Shown here one piece after another: positions 1-11,556 of a DNA stretch of 64,000 bases. A program made the translations under genes and the position numbers. Numbering within the stretch: position 1 is the stretch's first letter; every line of letters begins with the position of its first letter. The stretch comes from Thiorhodococcus drewsii AZ1. Lineage in GTDB: Bacteria; Pseudomonadota; Gammaproteobacteria; Chromatiales; Chromatiaceae. The notes beneath the pieces were generated by a model. The model saw nothing but the letters and a program-made list of their open reading frames with translations. It ran no database searches and was not told where the DNA came from. The stretch is taken from NCBI RefSeq assembly GCF_000224065.1, contig NZ_AFWT01000008.1:62001-126000 (forward strand), written 5' to 3'.

Positions 1-2
1 AC

Positions 3-2966
3 AACCTGGCCTCCTGGCGCATGGTGACGCCGGACGCGGACTGGCTGGAGGTCGAGCGGCTCGATCACAACCTCGGCAAAATCCATGACCAGGAGCTGGT
101 GCGCTTCCGGGTGACGCGTTATGCCCTCGACGGCAAGACGCCGCGCGGCGAGCCAGAGATCCTGGAGATGCCGGGTCAGTCCTTCCGCAAGTTCGGTCTC
201 GGCAAGGACGTGACCGACAAGTTTCTCTCGGGCCTGCCGGGCGTCCAGAAGGAGGGCTGCGACGGCATCATCACCTCGGCGCGCTTCGTGCTGCATCGCA
301 TGCCGGATCATGTCCGCACGGTGTGCCTGGAGTTCTTCGGCACCGACCTGGATCTGGCCGTGCCCGCCATCGTTGAGATTAAGGATTACATCGAATCCCA
401 GTCGGGCGTGCTGATGGCCGGTTTGGAGCATCTGGACGAGCGCTATGTGCGCGCCGTGGACTACTCGACCAAGGCGGCCCGGCACGAGCTGCCGAAGATG
501 GTCCTGATCGCCGATCTGGTGAGCGACGACGAGGCCGCGCTGGTCAAGGTCGCCGAACAGGTCGTGCGTTTGGCCCAGGCACGCGACGGCGAGGGCTTCA
601 TTGCCGTGAGCCCCGAGGCGCGCAAACGTTTCTGGCTCGATCGCGCCCGCACGGCCGCGATCTCGCGTCACACCAACGCCTTCAAGATCAACGAGGACGT
701 GGTCATCCCGCTCGATCGGCTGTCCGACTACAGTCGGGGCATCGAGCGTATCAACATCGAGCTGTCGATCCGCAACAAGGACGCCATCATGGCGGCCGTG
801 CTCGACTACCTAGCCTCGGACATGCCGGAAGCGCGCTGCGAGGGCGATTACGAGGAATCGGACGAGGGCCGTGCCATCCTCAACGCCAAGCGCGATGCGG
901 CCCGCGATTCCATCGTCGGGGTGCGTACGCGCTGGCAGGCGATCCTGGAGCGTCTCGACCAGCCAGCCGCCGAGAACCTGGATCTGCTGGAAGATGCCGA
1001 ACGGGCGCTGATCCGCGAGGGCGATAGTCTGGCCTCCATGATGCTGCGTCGCGACCTGCGTCAGGCGCTCAAGGGTGAGATCGCCGACCGCCTCGACGAG
1101 ATCTTCTCGGGTCAGGAGTTCGCTCGCGTACGCGAGCGGCTGCGTGAGATCCACAAGCGCGTCAAGGACTCGCGTCTGTTCGTTGCCTTGCACATGCACG
1201 CCGGCGACGGCAACGTGCATACCAACATCCCGGTGCACTCCTCGGATTACGCGATGCTGCACGAGGCCGATCAGGTCGTCGCGCGCATCATGAAGCTGGC
1301 GACCGGACTGGGTGGCGTCATCTCGGGCGAGCACGGCATCGGCATCACCAAGCTGCAGTTCCTGGAACAGGAGAAGCTGGACGCCTTCGTCGCCTACAAG
1401 CAGAAGGTCGATCCCAAGGCGCTCTTCAATCGCGGCAAGCTGATGCCCGGTTCCGGGTTGGACGGGGCCTACACCCCCTCGCTGCGCTTGGTGCAGCAGG
1501 AGGCCATCATCCTGGAGGAGACCGAACTCGGTGCCCTCAACGATGACATCAAACACTGCTTGCGCTGCGGCAAGTGCAAGCCTAAGTGCATGACGCATGT
1601 ACCGCGCGCGAACCTGCTCTATTCGCCGCGCAACAAGATTCTCGGCACCGGGCTCATGATCGAGGCATTCCTCTACGAGGAGCAGACTCGGCGCGGCCTC
1701 TCGCTCAGACACGTCGCCGCGATGAACGACGTCGCGGACCATTGCACCGTGTGCCATAAGTGTCTGACCCCATGCCCGGTCGATATCGATTTCGGCGATG
1801 TGACCATCCGGCTGCGCCGCATCCTGGTTGCGCGTGGTCAGAAACGCTTCAGTCCGGGCGCCTGGGCGGCTATGCAGTTTCTCAACGTCACGGACCCTAC
1901 AGCCGTGCGCTGGCTGCGCATGGGGCTGGCCAAATGGGGCTTCGCTGCGCTCAATGTCGCCCATCGTGGCGCCAAGCTGTTGCGTCTGACCCGCAAGCGT
2001 ACCCAGCGTCCCGGCAGTACCACGGGGCGTCCGGCCATGACTGATTTGGCGGTGGATATGGTCAGTCGGTCGATCCGCGTCGATCTACCGCGTCGGACCT
2101 TCCGTCAGGTGCTGAATCTGGAAGACAAGACCCAGGTCGCCATCCTGCGCGATCCCCAGGTCGCCGATGATGGCGAGGCGGTCTTCTATTTCCCCGGTTG
2201 CGGGTCCGAGCGGCTCTATTCGGACATCGGTTTGGCGACTCTCGCCATGCTGTGGAACCAGGGTGCCCAGACCGTGCTTCCGCCCGGTTACCTCTGTTGC
2301 GGCTATCCGCAAAACTCGGCCGGGCAGGAGGCGCGTGGTCGTCAGATCACCATGGAAAATCGGGTGCTCTTCCACCGCGTCGCCAACACCCTGAACTATC
2401 TGGATATCCGCACCGTGCTGGTGTCCTGCGGCACCTGTATGGATCAGCTGCTCAAGTACGAATTCGAGCGTATCTTCCCCGGTTGCCGGCTTCTGGACAT
2501 CCATGAATGGTTGATGGAGCAGGGGGTCAGTCTCGATGGTGTGTCCGGGGTCCAGTATCTCTACCATGATCCCTGCCATACCCCGATGAAGACCTATGCG
2601 CCGACCAAGGTGGCGACCAGTCTGATCGGTCAGAAAGTCGATCTCTCCGACCGTTGCTGCGGAGAGGCGGGTACCTTGGGGGCCTCGCGTCCGGACATCG
2701 CCAATCAGGTGCGTTTCCGTAAGCAGGAAGAGCTGACCGGCGGGATTCGTGCCCTGACCGGACGGGATCAGGTGATCGATGGCGAGGTCAAGCTCCTGAC
2801 CGCTTGTCCCGCCTGCCAGCAGGGTCTAAGCAAATATCAGGACGATACCGGGCTCAAGACCGACTATATCGTCGTCGAATTGGCCAACCGCATGCTCGGT
2901 GAGGGCTGGCGCCAGCATTTCCTCGATGAGGCTGCATCGAAAGGGATCGAACGGGTTCTGTTGTAG
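3..2966 (+). CDS. FAD-linked oxidoreductase / Fe-S / CCG-domain protein, 5' truncated
   Basis: The frame is open to the left edge, so the true start and the N-terminal FAD-binding part lie outside the window; the first Met at 21 is internal. The visible part holds a FAD-linked oxidase C-terminal domain with the HAGDGNVH motif (about residue 391 counting from that Met) and SGEHGIG. Two ferredoxin-type 4Fe-4S motifs follow (CxxCxxCxxxC near residues 513 and 575). Two cysteine-rich CCG modules end the protein ([19 protein letters not shown], then [19 protein letters not shown]). This is the layout of fused GlcD/GlcF or D-lactate dehydrogenase-like enzymes, which pass electrons from a hydroxy acid to the respiratory chain. 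The substrate cannot be told from sequence. No partner gene follows it. Confidence 0.85.
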   Translation, partial: NLASWRMVTPDADWLEVERLDHNLGKIHDQELVRFRVTRYALDGKTPRGEPEILEMPGQSFRKFGLGKDVTDKFLSGLPGVQKEGCDGIITSARFVLHRMPDHVRTVCLEFFGTDLDLAVPAIVEIKDYIESQSGVLMAGLEHLDERYVRAVDYSTKAARHELPKMVLIADLVSDDEAALVKVAEQVVRLAQARDGEGFIAVSPEARKRFWLDRARTAAISRHTNAFKINEDVVIPLDRLSDYSRGIERINIELSIRNKDAIMAAVLDYLASDMPEARCEGDYEESDEGRAILNAKRDAARDSIVGVRTRWQAILERLDQPAAENLDLLEDAERALIREGDSLASMMLRRDLRQALKGEIADRLDEIFSGQEFARVRERLREIHKRVKDSRLFVALHMHAGDGNVHTNIPVHSSDYAMLHEADQVVARIMKLATGLGGVISGEHGIGITKLQFLEQEKLDAFVAYKQKVDPKALFNRGKLMPGSGLDGAYTPSLRLVQQEAIILEETELGALNDDIKHCLRCGKCKPKCMTHVPRANLLYSPRNKILGTGLMIEAFLYEEQTRRGLSLRHVAAMNDVADHCTVCHKCLTPCPVDIDFGDVTIRLRRILVARGQKRFSPGAWAAMQFLNVTDPTAVRWLRMGLAKWGFAALNVAHRGAKLLRLTRKRTQRPGSTTGRPAMTDLAVDMVSRSIRVDLPRRTFRQVLNLEDKTQVAILRDPQVADDGEAVFYFPGCGSERLYSDIGLATLAMLWNQGAQTVLPPGYLCCGYPQNSAGQEARGRQITMENRVLFHRVANTLNYLDIRTVLVSCGTCMDQLLKYEFERIFPGCRLLDIHEWLMEQGVSLDGVSGVQYLYHDPCHTPMKTYAPTKVATSLIGQKVDLSDRCCGEAGTLGASRPDIANQVRFRKQEELTGGIRALTGRDQVIDGEVKLLTACPACQQGLSKYQDDTGLKTDYIVVELANRMLGEGWRQHFLDEAASKGIERVLL

Positions 2967-3254
2967 ACGCCATCATCCAGGCTGTCGTTGCGCTCCATCT
3001 GGATCGTCGAGGCGTTGTCCTTGATCCGGGTGGAGCAGCGCTGAATGTTGGACTGGTGTCGAGTTGGCCCTTTTGGGCGATCTGCGGACGTCCTGCGGGG
3101 TAGACGAGCGTTACCGGACGCTGGTCGAGACGAGGGAGTGAGAGCAAGCGCCTCGTCCGGCATGTGTGCTACCGGTACGAAGCGTTCGGGGCTGTGATGG
3201 CGCGTCGATAACGCGCATTGCTTCGTGCCATAAACGGCGCGAAAAGAAGTGGGA
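2967..3254. other. Intergenic stretch without recognised gene
   Basis: Between the oxidoreductase stop and the end of the small leftward ORF. Several overlapping frames are open on the minus strand, but none has a good ribosome binding site or a family resemblance I recognise. It may be decayed coding sequence. No hairpin with a T run was found after the oxidoreductase gene. Confidence 0.4.
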
Positions 3255-3449
3255 TCAGATCTTGCTGTGCTCCTTTTCGATTTCCCAATTGCATTGTTCG
3301 ATGAGGTTTTCCAGCGGTTTGTCGAGATGGGATTCCTCTTCGGGTTCGAAAGGTGCCCCCTTGTTCCAACACCGTGCCGCATCATCTGCGGTGATGGGAA
3401 ATCCCTGCCGGCAAAGTTCCCAGATCGCTTGTAACTGTTTGACGCTCAT
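3255..3449 (-). CDS. Small hypothetical protein (64 aa)
   Basis: Begins MSVKQLQAIW and is rich in Glu and other charged residues, with two Cys and several Trp. The start at 3449 is preceded by AAGGGGGG eight bases upstream, a good ribosome binding site, which is why it is preferred over the longer frame starting at 3635. No signal peptide or membrane segment. I do not recognise a family. It stands alone between the oxidoreductase and oxyR in a region less GC-rich than its surroundings, so it may be a recent or orphan gene. Confidence 0.45.
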   Translation of the reverse strand: MSVKQLQAIWELCRQGFPITADDAARCWNKGAPFEPEEESHLDKPLENLIEQCNWEIEKEHSKI

Positions 3450-3774
3450 GATGGCCCCCCTTGGGTCGATCGACTTCGAGGCGAGCGGTTCGGTCGGTGA
3501 CCGGTGAATCCGCTCGATACTCGATGGGAGGAATTGGGCGAACGTCTCTCTTTGGCAACAGTCAATAATTAGAGACATTTTACCCGATCCCCAGTACATA
3601 CTAGCCGATTCCTTCTCGCTCGTGATGACGAGCAAGAAATAAATGGCTCATTTTTGTCACACAGCCGTCATTTTGGCTCTGAGGCCGAGGATGGTGGCAT
3701 GTGGTGATATTTTCAGTATGCGTGAAGGGTGTTTGCGCGAAGTGTGAGCAAGATCTCGGCTTTGCGCAGGGGCG
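3450..3774. other. AT-richer intergenic region
   Basis: A relatively AT-rich spacer between the small ORF and the oxyR stop. It carries short inverted repeats (GTCTCT at 3544 with AGAGAC at 3571; GCTCGT at 3618 with ACGAGC at 3628). The promoter of the small ORF should lie here. No other gene is visible. Confidence 0.35.
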
Positions 3775-4692
3775 TCAGCCAATTCGAGTCACGGTGTTCG
3801 GGAGTTGGTTGCAGACCGTTGAGGCAAATGCCTCCAATGCCTGGCGGCGTGGAAAGCTGCGCCGGTAGACGAGTGAGATACGACGGAAGGCGTCTTGGAT
3901 ATGTAGCTGGCGGGCGATGATTCCCGTGTCGGTCATCCAGCCGCCGCGGATCGCCAGGGCCGGTACCAGGGTGCAGCCGAAGCCGGCGCCGACCAGCTGT
4001 AGCAGGGTCTCCAGACTCGATGCGCGCAGGTCCGCCATTTCGCCGTGGACCGGGCGCACGGCCAGGCGGCAGACCTCCATGACCTGATGCGCCAGACAGT
4101 GGCCGTCGGCGAGCAGGAGGAGTTCCAGCTCCTCCAGGTCCTGGGACGTGATCTCGTCCTTGTCGTTGAGCGGGTGTCCCGCCGGATGGGCGAGCCAGAA
4201 GGGCTCGTCGAACAGGGGAATGCTGTCGAAGTCGGACTCGTCCACCGGCGTGGCGAGGAGTGCGGCGTCGATTTCGTGGCGCGCGAGTCGGCCCAGCAGG
4301 CTGTCGGTAATCTCCTCCGACAAAATCAGCTTGAGCTTTGGAAAGGTGCGTTTCAATGGCACCAGAACGAGCGGCATCAGGTAGGGGCTGATCGTCGGGA
4401 TGGCGCCGACGCGCAGGGGGCCGGCCATGGGGTCTTGGTGCGCGCGCGCGACCTGTTCGATGGTTTCGGCCTGCTCCAGCGCGAGTCGGGCGTGCGACAG
4501 GATGACCTCGCCGACCGGCGTGATCTCGACCGACCGATTGGTGCGTTCGAAGATGACGATGTCCAGCTCGTCTTCAAGCTTCTTGATCTGTCCGCTCAGG
4601 GTCGGTTGGCTGACGAAGCAGCGCTCCGCAGCACGTCCGAAGTGGCGCGTTTCGGCAACGGCGAGGATATATTTGAGGTCACGTAGATTCAC
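3775..4692 (-). CDS. oxyR: Hydrogen peroxide-sensing LysR-type regulator OxyR
   Basis: LysR-type activator with an N-terminal winged helix (VNLRDLKYILAV, SQPTLSGQIKKLE) and a substrate-binding-like sensor domain. The peroxide-reactive site is visible as DGHCLAHQVMEVC. The frame is open to an ATG at 4746, but I chose the GTG at 4692. It gives 305 residues, the length of E. coli OxyR, and places the two cysteines exactly at 199 and 208, the redox pair of that protein. In the family, oxidation to a disulfide switches on catalase, peroxiredoxin and related genes. None of the usual targets is adjacent. Confidence 0.9.
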   Translation of the reverse strand: MNLRDLKYILAVAETRHFGRAAERCFVSQPTLSGQIKKLEDELDIVIFERTNRSVEITPVGEVILSHARLALEQAETIEQVARAHQDPMAGPLRVGAIPTISPYLMPLVLVPLKRTFPKLKLILSEEITDSLLGRLARHEIDAALLATPVDESDFDSIPLFDEPFWLAHPAGHPLNDKDEITSQDLEELELLLLADGHCLAHQVMEVCRLAVRPVHGEMADLRASSLETLLQLVGAGFGCTLVPALAIRGGWMTDTGIIARQLHIQDAFRRISLVYRRSFPRRQALEAFASTVCNQLPNTVTRIG

Positions 4693-5070
4693 GTGCGCAT
4701 GATAACGGAAATCGGCGCCCGCGCGCTCCTTCATCCGTGTCGGCATCCTCTATGACTCGGCTGAAGACTGCATAACCTCGGGCGATCGGGGGCATGCCTC
4801 TTGTCGAGGGTGACAGCGACTCTCTGAGCTGGCCCGACGAGGTGCGCCATGCATTGATCGGCTGGTCCAGGGGCTGTAGGAAAACCCGGGTTTGACGCGC
4901 GGAGGGATGGGACGCCCGTCGGTATTCTGTCTGGCGCGGCCATCGTCTGAGATACCCTGAGCGGACGTCTGTTTCCACCCGATTTCTGAGGCATGCCGGC
5001 GACTTGATACCCTTGATGCGGCGCCCCAATTTCCCATGTCATTAGACAGGAATTATTTGGAGATACGACT
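4693..5070. other. oxyR-clpB divergent intergenic region
   Basis: A 378-base divergent spacer. The right end holds the clpB heat-shock-type promoter and ribosome binding site. The left part should contain the oxyR promoter, but no convincing -10/-35 pair or OxyR tetrad was found by eye. Overlapping minus-strand frames here look non-coding. Confidence 0.4.
5003..5032 (+). promoter_or_regulatory. Sigma-32 (heat shock)-type promoter for clpB
   Basis: CTTGAT at 5003-5008, a 15-base spacer, then CCCCAATTT at 5024-5032. This closely follows the RpoH consensus (CTTGAA, 13-17 bases, CCCCAT-T). The clpB start lies about 40 bases downstream. Confidence 0.75.
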
Positions 5071-7668
<2,598 letters not shown>

Positions 7669-7673
7669 TTCAT

Positions 7674-7752
7674 AGCTTCCAGCTTCCAGCCTTCAGCGAC
7701 CAGCGGATAATCGCGCTTTCGAAAGCTGTAAGCTGCCCGCTGGAGGCTGGCT
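7674..7752. repeat. Heptad-periodic inverted repeat (copy 1)
   Basis: The left arm is five consecutive 7-mers beginning AGC (AGCTTCC, AGCTTCC, AGCCTTC, AGCGACC, AGCGGAT; 7674-7708). The right arm from about 7723 reads as 7-mers beginning GCT (GCTGTAA, GCTGCCC, GCTGGAG, GCTGGCT). The arms can pair imperfectly. It lies just after clpB and has the same design as the larger copy at 9210-9332. Confidence 0.6.
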
Positions 7753-7783
7753 GCTTTACTTAAATGAGGCATGGCATACCACT

Positions 7784-8761
7784 ATGAGTCAGGCATTGCA
7801 GACCACGGTCGCGCGTCAGCGCATCGAGCTTCAGGGGCGTCTTGCCGGATTGCTGGACCGCCTGGTCGTCGATTGTCGTGCATGCTGGCCCGAACGCGCG
7901 GCATTGGAGGCGCTGTTGAAGGAGGCGTTGCCGGTTCTGCCGTCCTGCAAGTATCTCTACGTGCTCGACGCCGAGGCTCGCCAGTTGACCGCCAACCTCT
8001 CGCCCCAGGGGCTGTTGCCCGAGCATTTCGGCCGGGACCGTAGCGAGCGGCCCTATCTGGCCGAGGCGCTGGCCGGCGCGCGTTTTTCCTTGTCGCCGGC
8101 CTATCTCAGCCGCAATGCCCGCCGTCCCTCGCTGACGGCGGTCCAGCGCATCGAGACGGACGCGGGCGAACTGCTCGGCTTCCTCGGCGCCGATTTCGAT
8201 CTGCGTGAGCTGCCATTGACCCGCGAGCTCTATCAACAGCCGGGGCAATGGGTCCAGCTCAAGGGGGATCCGGCGATTCGGGGTGGTCTCTTCCAGCAGG
8301 AGCGGATCGAGAGCCTCATGGACAGCCGCATCGAAGAGGTCTTGGATCTGCTGATCGAACTGATCGCCGCGCACGGCGTCTTCCACGGCAAGCTGCATTT
8401 CTCCAGCTCGCGGGCGACGCTTTGGATGATCGACGATCCCTTCCGTTACCGCATCCTCGACTACGAGGATCTGGCCGATCCGGGAACCTGCCTCGCCTAT
8501 CCTCGGCGCGACTACCCGCAGGATGCGGCCATCCCGGTCGAGCGCCTTGCCGAGGTCTTCCGCGCCTTCCGCGATCTGCGCTTCATGGATGAGACCATCT
8601 ATCTGCGCTCCGGATCGCTCAACATCTTCAACGGCATGGTCGGTCTCAATTTCTCCTGCGACGGCTCGCACTACATGCCCTGGGATGAGTTTCTCGACAA
8701 GAGCCTGTCCTTCTGGCTCGGAACCGGTGAAGCCTGTGCCGCCGTGAAGCCACCCTGTTGA
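7784..8761 (+). CDS. PDC (Cache-like) sensor domain protein
   Basis: A 325-residue protein with no clear transmembrane segment or output domain. The first half (about residues 30-165: YLYVLDAEARQLTANL, then RPYLAEALAG, then LGFLGADFDL) has the layout of a PDC/Cache ligand-binding fold as found in chemoreceptors. A second alpha/beta stretch follows. It may be a stand-alone soluble sensor; the ligand is unknown. The start is tentative because the nearest purine-rich tract (GAGG near 7764) is far upstream. Assignment is from pattern resemblance only. Confidence 0.55.
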   Translation: MSQALQTTVARQRIELQGRLAGLLDRLVVDCRACWPERAALEALLKEALPVLPSCKYLYVLDAEARQLTANLSPQGLLPEHFGRDRSERPYLAEALAGARFSLSPAYLSRNARRPSLTAVQRIETDAGELLGFLGADFDLRELPLTRELYQQPGQWVQLKGDPAIRGGLFQQERIESLMDSRIEEVLDLLIELIAAHGVFHGKLHFSSSRATLWMIDDPFRYRILDYEDLADPGTCLAYPRRDYPQDAAIPVERLAEVFRAFRDLRFMDETIYLRSGSLNIFNGMVGLNFSCDGSHYMPWDEFLDKSLSFWLGTGEACAAVKPPC

Positions 8762-8880
8762 TAACGCGTCCGGCACCGCCGGATTGGCCGCTGATCTGGC
8801 GCAGGTCGACGCCGAGCGTGAACGGGTGGAAAAAGAGGCGGACCTTCCTGACGTTGGACGATCTCAAAGAGGACGATCAT

Positions 8881-9204
8881 ATGAAGCGGATGTCGGCACT
8901 AGCAGTGGGTCTGTTCATGGTCAGCGGTTCGGGGTGGGCCGCTATGTATAAATGCGACGATCCCGCAACGGGAAGGCCGATCTATTCGCAGACCCCATGC
9001 GCCCCGGACGCACAGGTCATGGAACTCAAGATCCATCGTCCGACCCCTGAGCAGGTTCGCCAGCACGAGGCTCAGGTCGAGTCAGAGCGCAGGCTCATCG
9101 AGGAGAGCCGCGCGCGCCGTAAGGCATCGCAGGAGCCGTCCCAGTCGCAGACACCGCGTGATACCCCTCCGCCGCCACAGCCTGGCAAGCCGGCCGAGTC
9201 ATGA
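8881..9204 (+). CDS. Secreted DUF4124 domain protein
   Basis: A 107-residue protein. A signal peptide (MKRMSALAVGLFMVSGSGWA) is followed by the short DUF4124 module (MYKCDDPATGRPIYSQTPC), a small beta structure with two Cys common in gammaproteobacterial periplasmic proteins. The tail is highly charged, helical and then Pro-rich (PPPPQPGKP). The frame is open upstream to 8758, but the ATG at 8881 has an AGAGG ribosome binding site and starts the signal peptide. Exact function unknown. Confidence 0.75.
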   Translation: MKRMSALAVGLFMVSGSGWAAMYKCDDPATGRPIYSQTPCAPDAQVMELKIHRPTPEQVRQHEAQVESERRLIEESRARRKASQEPSQSQTPRDTPPPPQPGKPAES

Positions 9205-9209
9205 TGTTC

Positions 9210-9332
9210 AGCCGCCAGCCGCCAGCCGCTATCCTTATGCTGGTAGCTGGTAGCTGGTAGCTGGTAGCTGGTAGCTGGTAGCTGGTAGCTGGTAGCTGGT
9301 AGCTGGTAGCTGGTAGCTGGTAGCTGGTAGCT
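9210..9332. repeat. Heptanucleotide tandem array with inverted arm (copy 2)
   Basis: Thirteen perfect head-to-tail copies of TGGTAGC occupy 9241-9331. They are preceded by three degenerate heptads on the opposite sense (AGCCGCC, AGCCGCC, AGCCGCT; 9210-9230) across a 10-base spacer. The last array base is the first base of the nucleoside transporter stop codon (CTA on the plus strand, 9331-9333). Perfect identity of the units suggests recent slippage expansion. It sits between convergent genes. Confidence 0.95.
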
Positions 9333-10581
9333 ACAGCAGCATCCCCACGACAGCGCCCGTCATCAGGGTGGCCAGGGTTCCTGCGACGATGGATTTCATG
9401 CCCATGGACACGATCTCTCCGCGTCGTTCGGGGGCCATGGCGCCCAGTCCGCCGATCATGATTCCCAAGCTGCCCAGGTTGGCGAAACCGCATAGGGCGT
9501 AGGTCATGATGAGTCGGCTGCGCTCGCTCAATGCCTCTGCGGGCAGCTTGGCCAGATCCAGATAGGCGACCAGTTCGTTGAGGACGGTCTTGATCCCCAT
9601 GAGCGAGCCGGCGGTCGGTGCTTCGGACCAGGGGATACCGATGAGCCAAACGATGGGTGCCATGATCCAGCCGAGGATACGCTGGGCCGAGAGCGGTTCT
9701 CCCGAAACCTCGGGCAGCCATCCGAGCAACTGGTTGACCAGGCTGACCAGCGCGACCATGACGATGAGCATGGCGATGATGTTGAGCCAGAGCGGGATGG
9801 CGTCGAGCGTGCCTCGGGTGATGGCGTCCATGCTGCTGTGGTCCTGATTGGGGATGTCCTGCGGGATGTCCTCGATGTCCGTGCGCTGTTCCGGGACCAT
9901 GACACCGGCGATCATGAGCGCGGCCGGTGCGCTGATGAGCGAAGCGACGAGGATGTGTCCCATGGCGTCCGGGATGACCGGACCGATGATGCCGGCGTAG
10001 AGCATCATCATGGTGCCGGCAATGGTCGCCATGCCGCAGGTCATGAGTCCGAACAAGGCCGAGCGTGACATGGCGCTCAGGTAGGGGCGGATGAGCAATG
10101 GCGCCTCGGTCATGCCGACGAAGACGTTCGCTGCGGCCCCGAGCCCCAGCGGGCCGCCCGTGCCCATGATGCGGCGCAGGATCCAGGCGAATCCGCGGAC
10201 CAGTTTCGGCATGATTCCCCAGTAGAAGAAGAGCGCAGACAGTGCGCTGATCACCAGGATCAGGGGCAATGCCTGAAAGGCGAGAACGAAGCTGTTCTGC
10301 GGGAATTCGGTCGTGAAGGGTGCCGATCCGCCGCCCAGATAGCCGAAGACCAGTTGGGTGCCCGCCTGCGTGGCCTGCTGCACGGCGAGGACGATCTGGT
10401 TGAGCGCCAGGAAGAGTTCCTTGGCGTGGGGCAGTTTGAAAAAGAGCAGGGCGAAACCGAACTGTAGCGCCAGTCCTGAGAGGATCAGTCGCGGGCTGAC
10501 CTGGCGTCGGTCCTCGCTGAGCAACCAGGCGAACAGGGTCAATAGCGCGAGGCCGAGCATCGGTTGCAGAAGGCTCGTCAT
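9331..10581 (-). CDS. CNT-family concentrative nucleoside transporter
   Basis: Inner-membrane carrier of 416 residues that should import nucleosides with protons or sodium. Family features visible: N-terminal hydrophobic helices, the NVFVGMTEAPLLIRPYL segment, the second signature CGFANLGSLGIMIGG near the C-terminus, and about 8-10 membrane segments in all. It lies 42 bases after hslO on the same strand and is probably the last gene of a four-gene leftward operon. The stop codon is at the very edge of the heptamer array, so array growth could affect the 3' end of its mRNA but not the protein. Substrate preference cannot be read from sequence. Confidence 0.92.
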   Translation of the reverse strand: MTSLLQPMLGLALLTLFAWLLSEDRRQVSPRLILSGLALQFGFALLFFKLPHAKELFLALNQIVLAVQQATQAGTQLVFGYLGGGSAPFTTEFPQNSFVLAFQALPLILVISALSALFFYWGIMPKLVRGFAWILRRIMGTGGPLGLGAAANVFVGMTEAPLLIRPYLSAMSRSALFGLMTCGMATIAGTMMMLYAGIIGPVIPDAMGHILVASLISAPAALMIAGVMVPEQRTDIEDIPQDIPNQDHSSMDAITRGTLDAIPLWLNIIAMLIVMVALVSLVNQLLGWLPEVSGEPLSAQRILGWIMAPIVWLIGIPWSEAPTAGSLMGIKTVLNELVAYLDLAKLPAEALSERSRLIMTYALCGFANLGSLGIMIGGLGAMAPERRGEIVSMGMKSIVAGTLATLMTGAVVGMLL

Positions 10582-10623
10582 GGGGTGCGATTCTCGTCGA
10601 GGGCGCCCTGAGTGGGCAGGGCT

Positions 10624-11496
10624 TCAGTGTTGCGAGGTGGGTGTCTCGTGACGCGTGTGCTCGGCGAACAGCTGGCGCGTATCGACCGGATCGAAGCGGT
10701 ATTCGCGGTTGCAGAACTCGCAGGTGACCTGGATGGAGCCCTGTTCGGCCAGAATGGAATCCACCTCGTTTTCGCCGAGCAGTTTCACGGTGTTCTCGAT
10801 CCGGGTGCGTGAGCAGCTACAGCGGAATGCCATGGGCTCTGGATCGAACAGTCGGACCGATTCTTCGTGGAAGAGGCGGTGTAACAGCTGGTCGCTCGGC
10901 AGCTCGACGAGCTCTTCCGGTGTGATGGTGGCGGCAAGCATGCAGATGCGCTCCCAGTCCTCGTCGATCGTTTCCGATCCAGGCATGCGCTGCAACAAGA
11001 GTCCGGCCGCGCGGTCGGCAGAGGCGGCGAGCCACAGTCGTGTGGGCAGCTGTTCGGATTGTCCGAAATAGCTTTCGATCGCCTCGGAGAGTTGTTGTCC
11101 TTCCAGCGGGACGACGCCCTGGTAAGGCTCACCGTCTTCATGCTCCACAGTCAGCACCAGGCGTCCCTCGCCGAAGCAGGCGTCGAGGCCCTGTTCCGTC
11201 GGCACCTCGCCGCTCCAGCGGGCCAGTCCTCGGATGGTGTGCTCATGCGTCGCCTGAGCGACCAGTGTGCGGATCGGGCCGGAGCCCTGGGCCTGGAGGA
11301 TGAGCGAACCGTCGAACTTGATGGTCGCGCTCAGGAGTGAGACGGCTGCGAGCGCTTCGCCAAGCGGGTTGCGCACGGTTTCGGGGTATTCGTGGGCGGA
11401 GAGGACCGCCTGCCAGCTGGCGTCCAGATGGACGATGTTGCCGCGGATACCCGCATGCTCGAAGAGAAAACGCGAAAGAGTGTCGGAATCGTTCAT
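10624..11496 (-). CDS. hslO: Redox-regulated chaperone Hsp33
   Basis: A 290-residue holdase activated by oxidation and heat in the cytoplasm (E. coli 292). The C-terminal zinc centre is present as CSC, then CEFC about 30 residues later, the four Cys that release zinc and form disulfides under oxidative stress. The N-terminal part (DTLSRFLFEHAGIRGNIVHLD) is typical. The frame runs up to 11550, but the Met at 11496 (MNDSDTLSRF) matches the family start; the ribosome binding site is weak. Cotranscription with the phosphoesterase (60 bases) and the transporter is likely. Confidence 0.95.
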   Translation of the reverse strand: MNDSDTLSRFLFEHAGIRGNIVHLDASWQAVLSAHEYPETVRNPLGEALAAVSLLSATIKFDGSLILQAQGSGPIRTLVAQATHEHTIRGLARWSGEVPTEQGLDACFGEGRLVLTVEHEDGEPYQGVVPLEGQQLSEAIESYFGQSEQLPTRLWLAASADRAAGLLLQRMPGSETIDEDWERICMLAATITPEELVELPSDQLLHRLFHEESVRLFDPEPMAFRCSCSRTRIENTVKLLGENEVDSILAEQGSIQVTCEFCNREYRFDPVDTRQLFAEHTRHETPTSQH

Positions 11497-11556
11497 TGAT
11501 GGTGTCGTTGAGATTGTCGCGGTGCTGAATTCAGCACGATCGTGATACATAGAGAT

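Noticed and set aside
810-1964. 384-residue antisense frame in the FAD/Fe-S gene
   Set aside because: Shadow of a gene whose motifs are clear on the plus strand.
2967-3254. Decayed transposase or other gene
   Set aside because: Overlapping frames are open, but no transposase motif, terminal repeats or target duplication could be recognised.
9241-9331. Possible CRISPR array
   Set aside because: Units are 7 bases with no spacers; it is a simple tandem repeat.
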